Source: Gp6-AA40 sp035647075 (GTDB lineage Bacteria > Acidobacteriota > Vicinamibacteria > Vicinamibacterales > UBA2999). Taken from it: a stretch of 19,733 nt of DNA. A program made the translations under genes and the position numbers. Shown here piece after piece: positions 5,760 through 14,070 of the stretch (positions are counted from its first letter, which is position 1; each line of letters begins with the position of its first letter). The notes under the pieces were generated by a model, which ran no database searches, was not told the DNA's origin, and worked only from the letters and a program-made list of their open reading frames with translations. The stretch lies in NCBI GenBank assembly GCA_035647075.1, contig DASROF010000119.1, positions 1-19,733 on the forward strand, read 5' to 3'.

Positions 5760-7154
5760 ATGCTTCGACCCATACTGCTCGCTGTTGTTCTCTTCGGTCT
5801 GTGCCGCCCGGATCCCGCCGCCGCCCAGGACTCCGCCGCGCCGATGTTTCTCACGCTCGACCAGGCGCTGCAGTACGCGGCCGACCACTACCCGACGGTC
5901 CGCGCCGCGCTGGAGCAGGTGAACGCATCGGCGGCTGGCGTCAACCTGGCGAAGACGGCATATCTGCCGCGGCTCGATTCGATCTGGCAGTCCCATCTCG
6001 CGACGACCAACAACGTCTTCGGTCAGGTGCTGCCGCAATCGGTGATTCCCGCACTGTCCGGCCCGGTGCTGCCGACGGCGTCAGGGAAGGGAGTGTGGGG
6101 CAGCGCCACTGGTGCTCTGGCATCGTGGGAGCCGTTCGACTTCGGACTCCGCGACGCGGCGGTGGCCGGCGCGGAAGCTGCCGTCACGCGGGCGCGGGCC
6201 GGCGTCGTGCTGACGCGACTCGAGGTGCAGGCGGCAGTGGGCGCAGCATTTCTGGACCTCGCGGCAGCGCAGGAAGCGATGAAGGTGGCGCAGGCGGACG
6301 TCGATCGACGAAATGTCCTCATCCGATCCGTGCAGACACTTGTCGACAACCAGTTGCGACCGGGAGCGGACGCCTCGCGCGCGGCCGCGGAAGGTGCGGC
6401 GGCGCAGACCCGGGTCCTCCTCGCGCAGCGGGCCGAGTTGGTGGCGCAGGCCACGCTCAGGCATCTTCTGGGCGGGACCGCAGGTCCTCTGACGACTGAT
6501 GCACGGGTCGTAATCGGGCGGCTGCCGCCGGCGGACGTGCAAACCACAGCTGCGGAGATGCATCCACTTGCGCTCTTGCGGCACGCTGCGGTCACGGCCG
6601 CAGAAGCGCAGCAACAGGTCCTCGCCCGCACCGACTACCCCCACGTCTTCGTCCAGTCGAGCGTCTCTGCGCGCGGCAGCGGCGCCAGCGCCGATGGAAC
6701 GATGAGCACGAATCCCAATGGTCTCGGGCTCGAACGCGTGAACTGGGCAGCGGGCATCCAGATTGTGTTTCCGAACCTGTTCGACTTCGCGAACCTGCGG
6801 GCGCGGAAGGCCGCGGCGGCCGCGACGACCCGCGCCGAATCGGCGCTCTACGACGAGGCACTTCTGTCTGTTAGCGCGCAGCAGCAGGCGGCGCTCGCCA
6901 CTGTCCAGACCGCGCGCGCGATTGCGGCGAACACACCCGTGCAGCTGGGGGCCGCGCGTCAAAGCGAAGCGCAAACGCGCGCTCGCTATGACGCCGGATT
7001 GGCCACGTTGAACGAGCTGGCCGAGGCGCAGAGCCTGCTTACGCAGGCGGAGGTGCAGGATCAGATGGCCCGCGTCGAGGTGTGGCGCGCACTCTTGTCG
7101 CAAGCGGTGGCCAACGACTCGCTCCCTTCATTCCTGACGCTGCTAAGACCATAA
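5760..7154 (+). CDS. TolC family outer-membrane efflux protein
   Basis: A 464-residue outer-membrane channel component of a tripartite pump. The signal peptide is MLRPILLAVVLFGL up to about residue 22 (AAAQ). LTLDQALQYAADHYPTVRAA is the typical start of the first outer-membrane efflux repeat, and the later LGAARQSEAQTRARYDAGLA is the matching motif of the second repeat, which is usually followed by Leu/Ala-rich coiled coil as here. The length is normal for TolC/OprM proteins. The pump permease starts 14 bp after its stop, so both are in one operon. The order TolC, permease, adaptor is reversed relative to the common adaptor, permease, channel order. It lies downstream of a PadR gene and operator-like palindromes. 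Confidence 0.92.
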   Translation: MLRPILLAVVLFGLCRPDPAAAQDSAAPMFLTLDQALQYAADHYPTVRAALEQVNASAAGVNLAKTAYLPRLDSIWQSHLATTNNVFGQVLPQSVIPALSGPVLPTASGKGVWGSATGALASWEPFDFGLRDAAVAGAEAAVTRARAGVVLTRLEVQAAVGAAFLDLAAAQEAMKVAQADVDRRNVLIRSVQTLVDNQLRPGADASRAAAEGAAAQTRVLLAQRAELVAQATLRHLLGGTAGPLTTDARVVIGRLPPADVQTTAAEMHPLALLRHAAVTAAEAQQQVLARTDYPHVFVQSSVSARGSGASADGTMSTNPNGLGLERVNWAAGIQIVFPNLFDFANLRARKAAAAATTRAESALYDEALLSVSAQQQAALATVQTARAIAANTPVQLGAARQSEAQTRARYDAGLATLNELAEAQSLLTQAEVQDQMARVEVWRALLSQAVANDSLPSFLTLLRP

Positions 7155-7168
7155 GCGGAGGACCCGTC

Positions 7169-10100
7169 ATGTGGTTGATTCGCGCCGCGCTTCGCCGCCC
7201 GTTCACGCTGCTGGTCAGCGTCCTTGCCGTCGCCCTCGCGGCGCTCTTCGCGGTGAGCCGGATGCGGGTGGATATCTTTCCCGACCTCGACCTCCCGGTG
7301 ATTTACGTTGCGCAGCCGTACGGAGGAATGAGCCCGGCGCAGATGGAAGGGTACCTGACCTATTACTACGAGTACCACTTCCTGTACATCAACGGCATTG
7401 AAAGCGTCGAGTCGAAGTCGATCCAGAACACCGGTCTTCTCAAGCTGACATTCCACCCCGGGACCGACATGGCGGAGGCGATGGCGCAGACGATCGCCTA
7501 CGTGAACCGGGCGCGGGCATTCATGCCGCCAGGCACGGTCGGTCCCTTCGTCATGCGCTTTGATGCGGGCACCGTTCCGGTCGGCTATCTGGTGTTCTCG
7601 AGCGAGACGCGCAGCCTCGGAGAGATTCAGGACCTTGCCCTCAATCGCGTCCGGCCGCAGTTCGCGACGCTCCCTGGCCTGACGTCGCCACCGCCGTTCG
7701 GGGGCAGCCAGCGTACGGTGGTCATCCGCGTGAACCCCGAGCGACTGAACGCCTACGGGATGTCCGCGGACGAGGTGATCCGCGCGGTGGCCAGCGGCAA
7801 CGTCATCATGCCCTCGGGCAGCGTCAACATCGGCGACGAGACGCGCATCTCGCCGGTCAATTCGGTCGTCGGCAACATCAACGATCTGCTGGATCTGCCG
7901 ATTCGCACCGGTGCCGGAGCGTCGGTCTATGTGCGGGACATCGGCTCGGTCAGCGACAGCACCGACATTCCGACGGCGTACGCGCTGGTGGATGGCCGCC
8001 GCGCCGTTTACATTCCCGTGACCAAGCGGCCGAACGCCTCGACGCTCACTGTGGTCCAGGAGGTGAAAGCAAATCTGTCCCGCTTCCAGTCGCTCGTGCC
8101 GGACGACATCACGGTCTCCTACCAGCTCGATCAGTCGGGCACCGTCTCCGGCGCGCTGGAGTCCGTACTCCGCGAAGCAGCGCTCGGCGCGCTGTTGACG
8201 GGCCTGGCAGTCTTGCTGTTTCTGCGCGACTGGCGGAGCTCGCTCATCGTCGTCGTCGTGATCCCGTTCGCGCTGCTCGCGGCCGTGGTCGCACTGGCCG
8301 GCCTGGGACAGACGATCAACATCATGACGCTCGGCGGACTCGCGCTTGCGGTCGGCATCCTCGTGGATGAAGCGACCGTGGCGATCGAGAACATTCATAC
8401 ACATCTCGCCCGGGGCACGCCGATCGCGCGCGCCGTCTTCGACGCAGGCAGGGAAGTCGTCACCCCGCAGGCGCTGGCCATGCTTTCAGTGATCGCGGTA
8501 TTTGTGCCGTCGTTCTTCATGACCGGCGTGTCGCGCACGCTGTTCGTGCCGCTGTCGCTCGCGGTCGGCTTCGCCATGCTGGCCTCGTTCGTGCTGTCGA
8601 GGACCTTGGTGCCGGTGCTGTCGATCTGGATGCTGCGAGAGCGCCGGATGACGGCGGACACGATGCATGACGCCGGCTGGATCGTGCGATGGCGAGCAGG
8701 CCTCGTGCGCGTTCTACGGGCGGCCGCGGCCTATCGCGGCCTCATCGTTGCCGGTTACGTCGTCGTCGCCGTGGCGGTCACGGTCGGAGTCGGCCTGACC
8801 CTCGGGCGCGAGATGTTTCCGTCCAGCGGCGTCAAGCAGTTTCAACTGCGGTTTCGCGCGCCGGCGGGAACGAAGTTCGAGCTTACCGAGCGTCTGGGCG
8901 TAGATGTCCTTGACGAAATCAAGCAGGCCGCGGGACCCGGCAACGTGTCCGTCACTCTCGGCTATGTCGGCGTTCAGCCTTCCTCGTATCCGATCAACAC
9001 CATCTTTCTGTGGACCGGCGGATCGCACGAGGGCGTCCTGCAGGTGGCGCTCAGTCCCAAGGCGCCGCTGGAACTCGAGGCATTTGAGGAGTCGCTTCGT
9101 CAGCGCTTTGCGAAGCGGTTCCCGAATGCACAATTCTCGTTCGAGCCTGGCGACATCGTCAGCCGCATCATGAACTTCGGCGCACCGACGCCTGTCGAAA
9201 TCGCGGTTCAGGGGCCGGACTTCGCCGCAACGCGTGCGTTCGCCGGCAAGGTGCACGACGAGTTGGAACAGATTCCGGCACTGCGGGATCTGCAGCTGGG
9301 GCAGGCGCTCGACTACCCCGCCATCCAGGTAAACGTGAATCGGCAGATGGCGGGTCAGCTCGGCGTCACGGTTGAACAGGTCGGTCGCTCGTTTGCCGCG
9401 GCGACGTCGTCGAGCCGCTTTGTCTCGCCAAACTACTGGGCGGATCCCCGCACCGGGATAGCGTTCCAGGTCCAGGTCGAGGTGCCTCAGCCGCAGATGC
9501 AGACGCTCGAGGATCTGCGCGCGGTACCCGTCAGCGCTGATCGGAGCGTCCACCCGCTCCTGGGAGACGTGGCGCGGATTGAGAACGGCACGATTGTCGG
9601 CGAGTACGACCGCATCAACGGCCAGCGGATGGTCACGTTCACCGCAAACCTGTTTGGCAACGACCTTGGGCGCGTCGCGGATCAGGTGGATGCGGCCCTT
9701 GCTCGTGCGGGCACTCCGCCGCGCGGCGCGACGGTGACCGTGCGCGGGCAGATTGCGGCAATGCGCGAGACGTTCACCAACGCGACAACCGGATTGGCGG
9801 TCGCTGTCGTTGTGGTCTTCCTGCTCCTGGCGGGTAACTTTCAGTCGGGGCGCCTTGCCGTTGTGGTTGTCTCGACCGTCCCCGCGGTGCTCGCCGGCGT
9901 CACGCTCATGCTGGCGGCGACGCGGACGACGATCAATATCCAGTCGTTCATGGGGGCGATCATGGCGATCGGCGTTGCCGTGGCGAATGCGATCCTGCTG
10001 GTGACGTTTGCCGAACAGGCACGGCGTGCCGGAGGCTCGCCGATGGACGCCGCCATCGATGCGGCGCGGGCGCGTATGCGCCCCGTACTGATGACGACGG

Positions 10101-10321
10101 CCGCGATGATCGGCGGCATGGTCCCGATGGCTCTGGCCCTCGGAGAAGGTGCGAACGCCACGGCATCCCTCGCCCGCGCGGTCATCGGTGGGTTGACGCT
10201 GGCCACGGTGGCCACGTTGCTCGTGTTGCCGTCCGTCTACTCGCTCGCGCAGCGGAGCGCGGCGGTGACCTCTCCATCGCTGGATCCGGACGACCCGGCC
10301 AGCACGTATCGTGCGGAGTAA
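7169..10321 (+). CDS. RND efflux transporter permease subunit
   Basis: A 1050-residue inner-membrane proton-driven pump of the AcrB/MexB superfamily. The start ATG 7169 is set by GGAGGA six bases upstream and gives the standard MWLIRAALRRPFTLL terminus. The layout is TM1 (about 12-29), a periplasmic loop, TM2-6 (about 335-515), a central hydrophilic loop, a second periplasmic loop, and TM8-12 near the C-terminus. In TM4 the Asp-Asp pair of AcrB is Asp400-Glu401 (GILVDEATVAIEN). In TM10 the position of AcrB Lys940 is Ala939 (VAVANAILLV). This points to a branch with a different proton relay; the drug or metal specificity cannot be predicted. The stop TAA (10319-10321) lies 4 bp before the adaptor start. 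Confidence 0.93.
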   Translation: MWLIRAALRRPFTLLVSVLAVALAALFAVSRMRVDIFPDLDLPVIYVAQPYGGMSPAQMEGYLTYYYEYHFLYINGIESVESKSIQNTGLLKLTFHPGTDMAEAMAQTIAYVNRARAFMPPGTVGPFVMRFDAGTVPVGYLVFSSETRSLGEIQDLALNRVRPQFATLPGLTSPPPFGGSQRTVVIRVNPERLNAYGMSADEVIRAVASGNVIMPSGSVNIGDETRISPVNSVVGNINDLLDLPIRTGAGASVYVRDIGSVSDSTDIPTAYALVDGRRAVYIPVTKRPNASTLTVVQEVKANLSRFQSLVPDDITVSYQLDQSGTVSGALESVLREAALGALLTGLAVLLFLRDWRSSLIVVVVIPFALLAAVVALAGLGQTINIMTLGGLALAVGILVDEATVAIENIHTHLARGTPIARAVFDAGREVVTPQALAMLSVIAVFVPSFFMTGVSRTLFVPLSLAVGFAMLASFVLSRTLVPVLSIWMLRERRMTADTMHDAGWIVRWRAGLVRVLRAAAAYRGLIVAGYVVVAVAVTVGVGLTLGREMFPSSGVKQFQLRFRAPAGTKFELTERLGVDVLDEIKQAAGPGNVSVTLGYVGVQPSSYPINTIFLWTGGSHEGVLQVALSPKAPLELEAFEESLRQRFAKRFPNAQFSFEPGDIVSRIMNFGAPTPVEIAVQGPDFAATRAFAGKVHDELEQIPALRDLQLGQALDYPAIQVNVNRQMAGQLGVTVEQVGRSFAAATSSSRFVSPNYWADPRTGIAFQVQVEVPQPQMQTLEDLRAVPVSADRSVHPLLGDVARIENGTIVGEYDRINGQRMVTFTANLFGNDLGRVADQVDAALARAGTPPRGATVTVRGQIAAMRETFTNATTGLAVAVVVVFLLLAGNFQSGRLAVVVVSTVPAVLAGVTLMLAATRTTINIQSFMGAIMAIGVAVANAILLVTFAEQARRAGGSPMDAAIDAARARMRPVLMTTAAMIGGMVPMALALGEGANATASLARAVIGGLTLATVATLLVLPSVYSLAQRSAAVTSPSLDPDDPASTYRAE

Positions 10322-10325
10322 TGAT

Positions 10326-11519
10326 GTGTCATTGATCAGGGTCAGAGCTCGATCCGCGCGCGGCCTCCTGCTGATGGCGCCGCTGCTGTCGCTGACTGTC
10401 AGCTGCAGCCGCGAGCCGGCATCCTCGCCGACACAGACGACGGCCGTGCCCGCACCCGGGCCGCGCACGATCGAAGTCGTGCGCGTGCTCGAGCAGCCGC
10501 TCGATGTCACGCTGTCGATGCCCGCCGAACTCAGTGCGTATCAGTCAGTCGCCGTCTATCCGCGCGTAACCGGCTTCGTCAAGACCGTTGCGGTCGATCG
10601 CGGCTCGCGCGTCAACGCGGGTGAGGTTCTCGCCGTGCTTGAAGCGCCGGAGCTCATTGCGCAGAGATCCGAGGGCCAGTCGAAACTGCAGGGCGCAGAG
10701 GCGCAATTGGCGGCCGTGCGTGCCAAGGCGGACGCAAATGCCGGCACGTACGAGCGACTGAAAGCCGCCTCGGCTACGCCTGGTGTCGTCGCTGGCAACG
10801 ATCTCGTCGTCGCGCAGAAGACCGTCGAAGCCGATGCGAATCAGATCGCGGCGGCGCAGCAGGGCGTGGAAGCGGCGCGGCAGTCGCTGGCGGCGACGCG
10901 CGAAATGGAAGGCTATTTGCGCGTGACCGCACCGTTCGACGGCGTCATCACCGAGCGCAACGTCCATCCGGGTGCGCTCGTCGGCCCGTCCAGCGGCACC
11001 GGCTCGACGCCGATGCTGCGGCTTGTCCAGGAGCGTCGGTTGCGCCTCGTCGTTGCGGTTCCGGAAGCGTACGTCGCAGGCATAACCACCGGCGCGGTGA
11101 TTCCGTTTACGACGGCCGCCTATCCCGGTCAGACGTTCTCCGGCCGCATTGCGCGGATCTCTCGAGCTGTCGACGTGCCAACCCGGACGATGGCGGTAGA
11201 ACTGGACGTGGATAACGGCAACGGCCGCCTGGCGCCAGGCAGCTTCGGGCAGGTCCGGTGGCCCGTGCGACGCACCGGCCCGTCTCTCCTGGTTCCGAGT
11301 GGGACTGTCGCCAGCACGACGGGACGGACCTTCGTCATCCGCGTAAACAACGGACACGCCGAATGGGTGGATGTCACGACGGGACTTACCTCAGGGCGGA
11401 TGGTCGAAGTGTTCGGTGACCTGCATGCGGGCGAACAAGTTGCCGCGCGCGGCACAGATGAGATCCAGGCGGGCGCGGCCGTCACCGCCAAAGAGGCGAA
11501 GCCGTCCCCATCGTCGTAA
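10326..11519 (+). CDS. Efflux RND periplasmic adaptor subunit (membrane fusion lipoprotein)
   Basis: A 397-residue adaptor linking pump and channel. I choose GTG 10326 because GGAG (10315-10318) sits seven bases upstream. A GTG at 10311 would add five residues and overlap the pump gene. The signal sequence (LLLMAPLLSLTVSC) ends in a Cys that looks like a lipoprotein attachment site, although the -3 residue (Thr) is not the usual Leu. It then has the biotinyl-lipoyl-like half ELSAYQSVAVYPRVTGFV, an Ala/Gln-rich helical hairpin (about 105-195), the second lipoyl half LRVTAPFDGVITERNVHPG, and beta-barrel and membrane-proximal domains. It is the last gene of the tolC-type operon and is followed by a convergent gene. 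Confidence 0.9.
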   Translation: MSLIRVRARSARGLLLMAPLLSLTVSCSREPASSPTQTTAVPAPGPRTIEVVRVLEQPLDVTLSMPAELSAYQSVAVYPRVTGFVKTVAVDRGSRVNAGEVLAVLEAPELIAQRSEGQSKLQGAEAQLAAVRAKADANAGTYERLKAASATPGVVAGNDLVVAQKTVEADANQIAAAQQGVEAARQSLAATREMEGYLRVTAPFDGVITERNVHPGALVGPSSGTGSTPMLRLVQERRLRLVVAVPEAYVAGITTGAVIPFTTAAYPGQTFSGRIARISRAVDVPTRTMAVELDVDNGNGRLAPGSFGQVRWPVRRTGPSLLVPSGTVASTTGRTFVIRVNNGHAEWVDVTTGLTSGRMVEVFGDLHAGEQVAARGTDEIQAGAAVTAKEAKPSPSS

Positions 11520-11567
11520 CCGGTGCGCCTCCGTCTCGACTGATGTGCTGCGCCTCGTCCTACTGTG

Positions 11568-11617
11568 AGTCACCAGGATGTTCGCGGGCTTGAGATCGCG
11601 TGGACCATCCCTTTGGC
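11568..11617 (-). pseudogene. Remnant of a Ser/Thr protein kinase catalytic loop
   Basis: On the minus strand 11568-11600 encodes RDLKPANILVT, the kinase subdomain VIb catalytic loop. The bases before it (11600-11617) encode AKGMVH in a frame shifted by one. Supplying a single missing base joins them into the standard kinase string ending in VHRDLKPANILV. No other kinase motif (such as DFG) is readable on either side, so this is a short fragment of a decayed gene. The fragment lies in the gap between two convergent genes. Confidence 0.7.
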
Positions 11618-11641
11618 CTTAGGCCTTCGCCCTTAGTCCTT
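11614..11641. repeat. Degenerate heptamer tandem array, unit AAGGCCT (minus strand)
   Basis: Four 7-bp units read AAGGNNN on the minus strand, the last two AAGGCCT and AAGGCCA, running directly from the stop of the transporter gene. A fifth partly matching unit (11607-11613) overlaps the kinase remnant. The unit is the same type as the array at 2146-2187 in a shifted register. Confidence 0.65.
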
Positions 11642-13041
11642 CAGAGCGCCGGAGGCGCATACGGAAGCGTGTAGTTCAGGATCCAGACGAGGAACAACAC
11701 GAGCGGCACATGAACGGCGAACTGCAGCATCGAGTAGCCGACGATGTCGCGTGCCTTCAGTCCGAGGATTCCGACCAGCGGCAGCATCCAGAACGGATGA
11801 ATCAAGTTCGCGAGCGCCTCGGTCGCGTTGTACGTCTGCACCACCCAGCCGAGATGCACGTTGAGCGACTTCGCCGCTGCGAGCATGTACGGCGCTTCGA
11901 TCAACCACTTGCCCCCGGCAGACGGAATGAACAGGCCAAGGAACGCCGAGTAGATGCCGATCATCACCGGGAAGGTGTGCTCGGTTGAGACGTTGACGAA
12001 GAAGTGCGCCAGCTTCGTCGCCAGGCCGGACTCCGTCATCATCTTCACGATACCGGCGTAGAGCGGGTACTGGATCAGCACACCGCCGACCGGCGCGATC
12101 GCACCCGCGATGGCGTTGACGAATGAGCGTGGCCGCCAGTGGAGCAGCAGTCCCACCAGCAGGAACGTAAAGACATAGTGATTCAGATCCAGGAGGATGC
12201 TGGCGCCGGATGTGGCCACTTCGCGCGCCAGGTATCCGAATCCAAGCGCGCAGACGATCACCGTGAGCAGCGGGTTGTATTCGAGCCACTCGCCGGGTTT
12301 CTCAGCGCGGCCCACGGCCGGCGTGGCAGGTGTGTAATCCACGCCCATGTCCTTCATGCCGCGCGCCTGTGCGGGAGCCGGAGCTGAGTAATACGAGACG
12401 AGCATCGAGACGACGATGATCGACGCGGCGATCAGCAGGCTCTGCCAGAGCAGGAGCGTCTGGCTCAGCGGAATGACACCGCTGATTTTTTCGATCGCAT
12501 CTGGCAACGACGCGGGTGCCGCCATGATGAGCGCTGCCGACGAAGACAGTCCCAGCGCCCAGACGCTGCCGACGCCCAGGTATGCGGCCGCGCCGATGGC
12601 GCGATAGTCGGAGCCCTTCACGCGATTCGCCACTTCTCGCGCGAGCAGCCCGCTGAAGATCAGACTGAAGCTCCACGACACCAGCGACGCCAGCATCGAG
12701 AACAGCGCGACGTACGCCGCCGCGCCGCGGCCGGTTTTGGGGACGGCGGCCATCCGGCGGATCAACGCATAGACCGGCGCCGATGTCGCCACCGCATAGC
12801 CGGTGACGATGATCATCGACATCTGCATCGTAAAGGCGACGAGATCCCAGAAACCCGATCCGAACCACTGCGCGCTCTGTGCCGGCGAGGCGCCTGTTGC
12901 CAGCGTCGCCACGAACACGATGGCCACCGCCGTCAGCGCGAGCGCAAAGGCATCGGGAAACCAGCGCTCGAACCAGTCGGACAGGCGGAGTCCGATGCGC
13001 GCGAGACCGGATTCAGAGAGCGGTGAGCCGACCTTGGTCAT
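11641..13041 (-). CDS. atoE: TIGR00366 / AtoE-type short-chain fatty acid transporter
   Basis: A 466-residue, strongly hydrophobic inner-membrane protein with about ten to twelve membrane segments. FERWFPDAFALALTAVAIVF near the N-terminus, FWDLVAFTMQMSMIIVTGYA, PSAGGKWLIEAPYML and NLIHPFWMLPLVGILGLKARD are characteristic of the AtoE family. In Escherichia coli AtoE takes up short-chain fatty acids such as acetoacetate and butyrate for conversion to CoA esters. The length is close to AtoE (about 440). It is transcribed towards the efflux operon. A TATAGT lies nine bases before the ATG, which suggests a very short leader. A diverged remnant of a second copy's end is at 4019-4108. A substrate other than acetoacetate is possible. 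Confidence 0.88.
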   Translation of the reverse strand: MTKVGSPLSESGLARIGLRLSDWFERWFPDAFALALTAVAIVFVATLATGASPAQSAQWFGSGFWDLVAFTMQMSMIIVTGYAVATSAPVYALIRRMAAVPKTGRGAAAYVALFSMLASLVSWSFSLIFSGLLAREVANRVKGSDYRAIGAAAYLGVGSVWALGLSSSAALIMAAPASLPDAIEKISGVIPLSQTLLLWQSLLIAASIIVVSMLVSYYSAPAPAQARGMKDMGVDYTPATPAVGRAEKPGEWLEYNPLLTVIVCALGFGYLAREVATSGASILLDLNHYVFTFLLVGLLLHWRPRSFVNAIAGAIAPVGGVLIQYPLYAGIVKMMTESGLATKLAHFFVNVSTEHTFPVMIGIYSAFLGLFIPSAGGKWLIEAPYMLAAAKSLNVHLGWVVQTYNATEALANLIHPFWMLPLVGILGLKARDIVGYSMLQFAVHVPLVLFLVWILNYTLPYAPPAL

Positions 13042-13050
13042 CGGGCGGCG

Positions 13051-13056
13051 ACTATA
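13051..13056 (-). promoter_or_regulatory. Possible -10 element (TATAGT) for the AtoE-type gene
   Basis: TATAGT on the minus strand ends nine bases before the ATG at 13041. A start site about seven bases downstream would give a nearly leaderless mRNA. No Shine-Dalgarno sequence is present (CGCCGCCCG precedes the ATG), which agrees with that. No clear -35 box is seen. Confidence 0.35.
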
Positions 13057-13057
13057 T

Positions 13058-13092
13058 CAACTCCCGACATCCAATTCCCAACTCTCAAACAC
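13058..13092. repeat. Degenerate heptamer tandem array, unit CAACTCC
   Basis: Five 7-bp units, including CAACTCC, CAATTCC and CAACTCT, fill most of the 60-bp gap between the AtoE-type gene and the gene upstream of it. The reverse complement, GGAGTTG, is the same unit as in the array at 14959-14986. Confidence 0.65.
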
Positions 13093-13101
13093 GCAGAGCC
13101 T

Positions 13102-13932
13102 CTACTGCTCCCGCGTGAAAGCGGACGGCGCCGATCCCGTCATGACGTAGCGCTGCCTGGCAGCGTCAAACCGAAGTGCGTGACGGCCGCGTAAGTCGGC
13201 AATGAGGTTCCCGGCAGTCACGGACTCGCAGCATCCTTGCCGACCGAACTCTGTCTGCACGGAGATGGGACGCGGTTTAGGCGCCGTGGACTCAACCGTC
13301 AGCTTCGCGATCCACCAGGCACAGCTGAAAGGGATGCTTGGCAGTGACCGACTCAGGTGAGGCATGCCGCCGACCTCGCTCATCTCAGGAGCCACTCGCC
13401 AGATCTTCAAATCCCAACCGGTCGGCGGCGACGCATGGGCGGGAATGCGCGCAATGAGCAACTCGTCACCGATTCCGTCAATCAGATCGACCGCGACGAT
13501 CTGAAAGCGGTCGTAGGCAGCCCACAGATGCTTGCGAGCGACGAGGCCGCCGTCGCGGCGGTGCACTTCGATCCAGTAGCTTTCATTGCCGCCGGTGCAG
13601 CCGCAATCGTAAGGAGAGCAATCTTCACCTTCGGCGCATCGTCTTTGCACGACGCTGACCGTACCGCGCGTGCCGTCATCGAGCAGAACGGGCAAGGGCG
13701 AGGGCGATTTTTCCCATCCATGATCGAAAACGCTCAATGCGCGTGTGCCGGTCGTCGTTCGAGTCAATGCCCAGGGTTGGTCCCATGGGTCCATTTGTCT
13801 CACCAGTCGAAAACCGGCCGGGGGCGACACCGCGCACGGCTGTTGTGCGCACGCCCTGTCGGGCTCGCCAAAGAGCGCGCCTCCGGCGACGACTGTCAGC
13901 AGTGCGTAACGGGAGACGACGTGGCGAATCAT
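13102..13932 (-). CDS. Secreted Cys-rich protein of unknown function
   Basis: A 276-residue protein if it starts at ATG 13932. The signal peptide is about 1-29 (YALLTVVAGGALF, cut near ACA/Q). The mature part holds eight cysteines, five of them clustered in RRCAEGEDCSPYDCGCTGG, which suggests disulfides outside the cytoplasm. DLIDGIGDELLIARI resembles a single FG-GAP/VCBS-type repeat, so a beta-propeller-like fold is conceivable but not shown. I do not recognise the family. The frame stays open upstream, and an in-frame ATG at 14055 lies inside the heptamer repeat. Starting there would add a second hydrophobic segment encoded by the repeat. The start at 13932 has no ribosome site. Confidence 0.6.
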   Translation of the reverse strand: MIRHVVSRYALLTVVAGGALFGEPDRACAQQPCAVSPPAGFRLVRQMDPWDQPWALTRTTTGTRALSVFDHGWEKSPSPLPVLLDDGTRGTVSVVQRRCAEGEDCSPYDCGCTGGNESYWIEVHRRDGGLVARKHLWAAYDRFQIVAVDLIDGIGDELLIARIPAHASPPTGWDLKIWRVAPEMSEVGGMPHLSRSLPSIPFSCAWWIAKLTVESTAPKPRPISVQTEFGRQGCCESVTAGNLIADLRGRHALRFDAARQRYVMTGSAPSAFTREQ

Positions 13933-13938
13933 CGCGGA

Positions 13939-13956
13939 TATACTGCGCGCGAGGAG
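13939..13956 (+). promoter_or_regulatory. Possible -10 element and ribosome site for the VOC gene
   Basis: TATACT (13939-13944) ends 19 bases before ATG 13964, and GAGGAG (13951-13956) sits seven bases before it. The ribosome site decides the start of the VOC gene at 13964, inside the left repeat arm. The divergent gene starts at 13932, so the two genes would share about 31 bp of upstream DNA. Confidence 0.4.
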
Positions 13957-13962
13957 CAACGA

Positions 13963-14070
13963 AATGCAAAATGCAGAACTCAAAATGCAAACCGTGAGTG
14001 AATGCCGACGCAACGAGCCAGGACGTGGCACGCAGGCTCTGTTTGCATTTTGCATTTTGAATCTTGCATT
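13963..14070. repeat. Inverted pair of heptamer arrays, unit ATGCAAA
   Basis: The left arm 13963-13992 holds four ATGCAAA-type heptamers. The right arm 14041-14070 is its inverted copy (TTTGCAT units). The 30-base arms match at 25 positions without gaps, separated by 48 bases, so a long stem-loop is possible. The right arm lies in frame in the VOC gene and encodes the hydrophobic part of its signal peptide. Confidence 0.8.

Noticed and set aside
8714..10510. A 598-codon minus-strand open frame (and another at 7061-8404)
   Set aside because: Both lie opposite the RND pump gene and translate to Arg/Asp/His-rich sequence without domains; they mirror the codon bias of the real gene.
13963..14070. 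CRISPR array
   Set aside because: The repeat units are 7 bp, degenerate, and the two arms are inverted with no regular spacers or cas genes.
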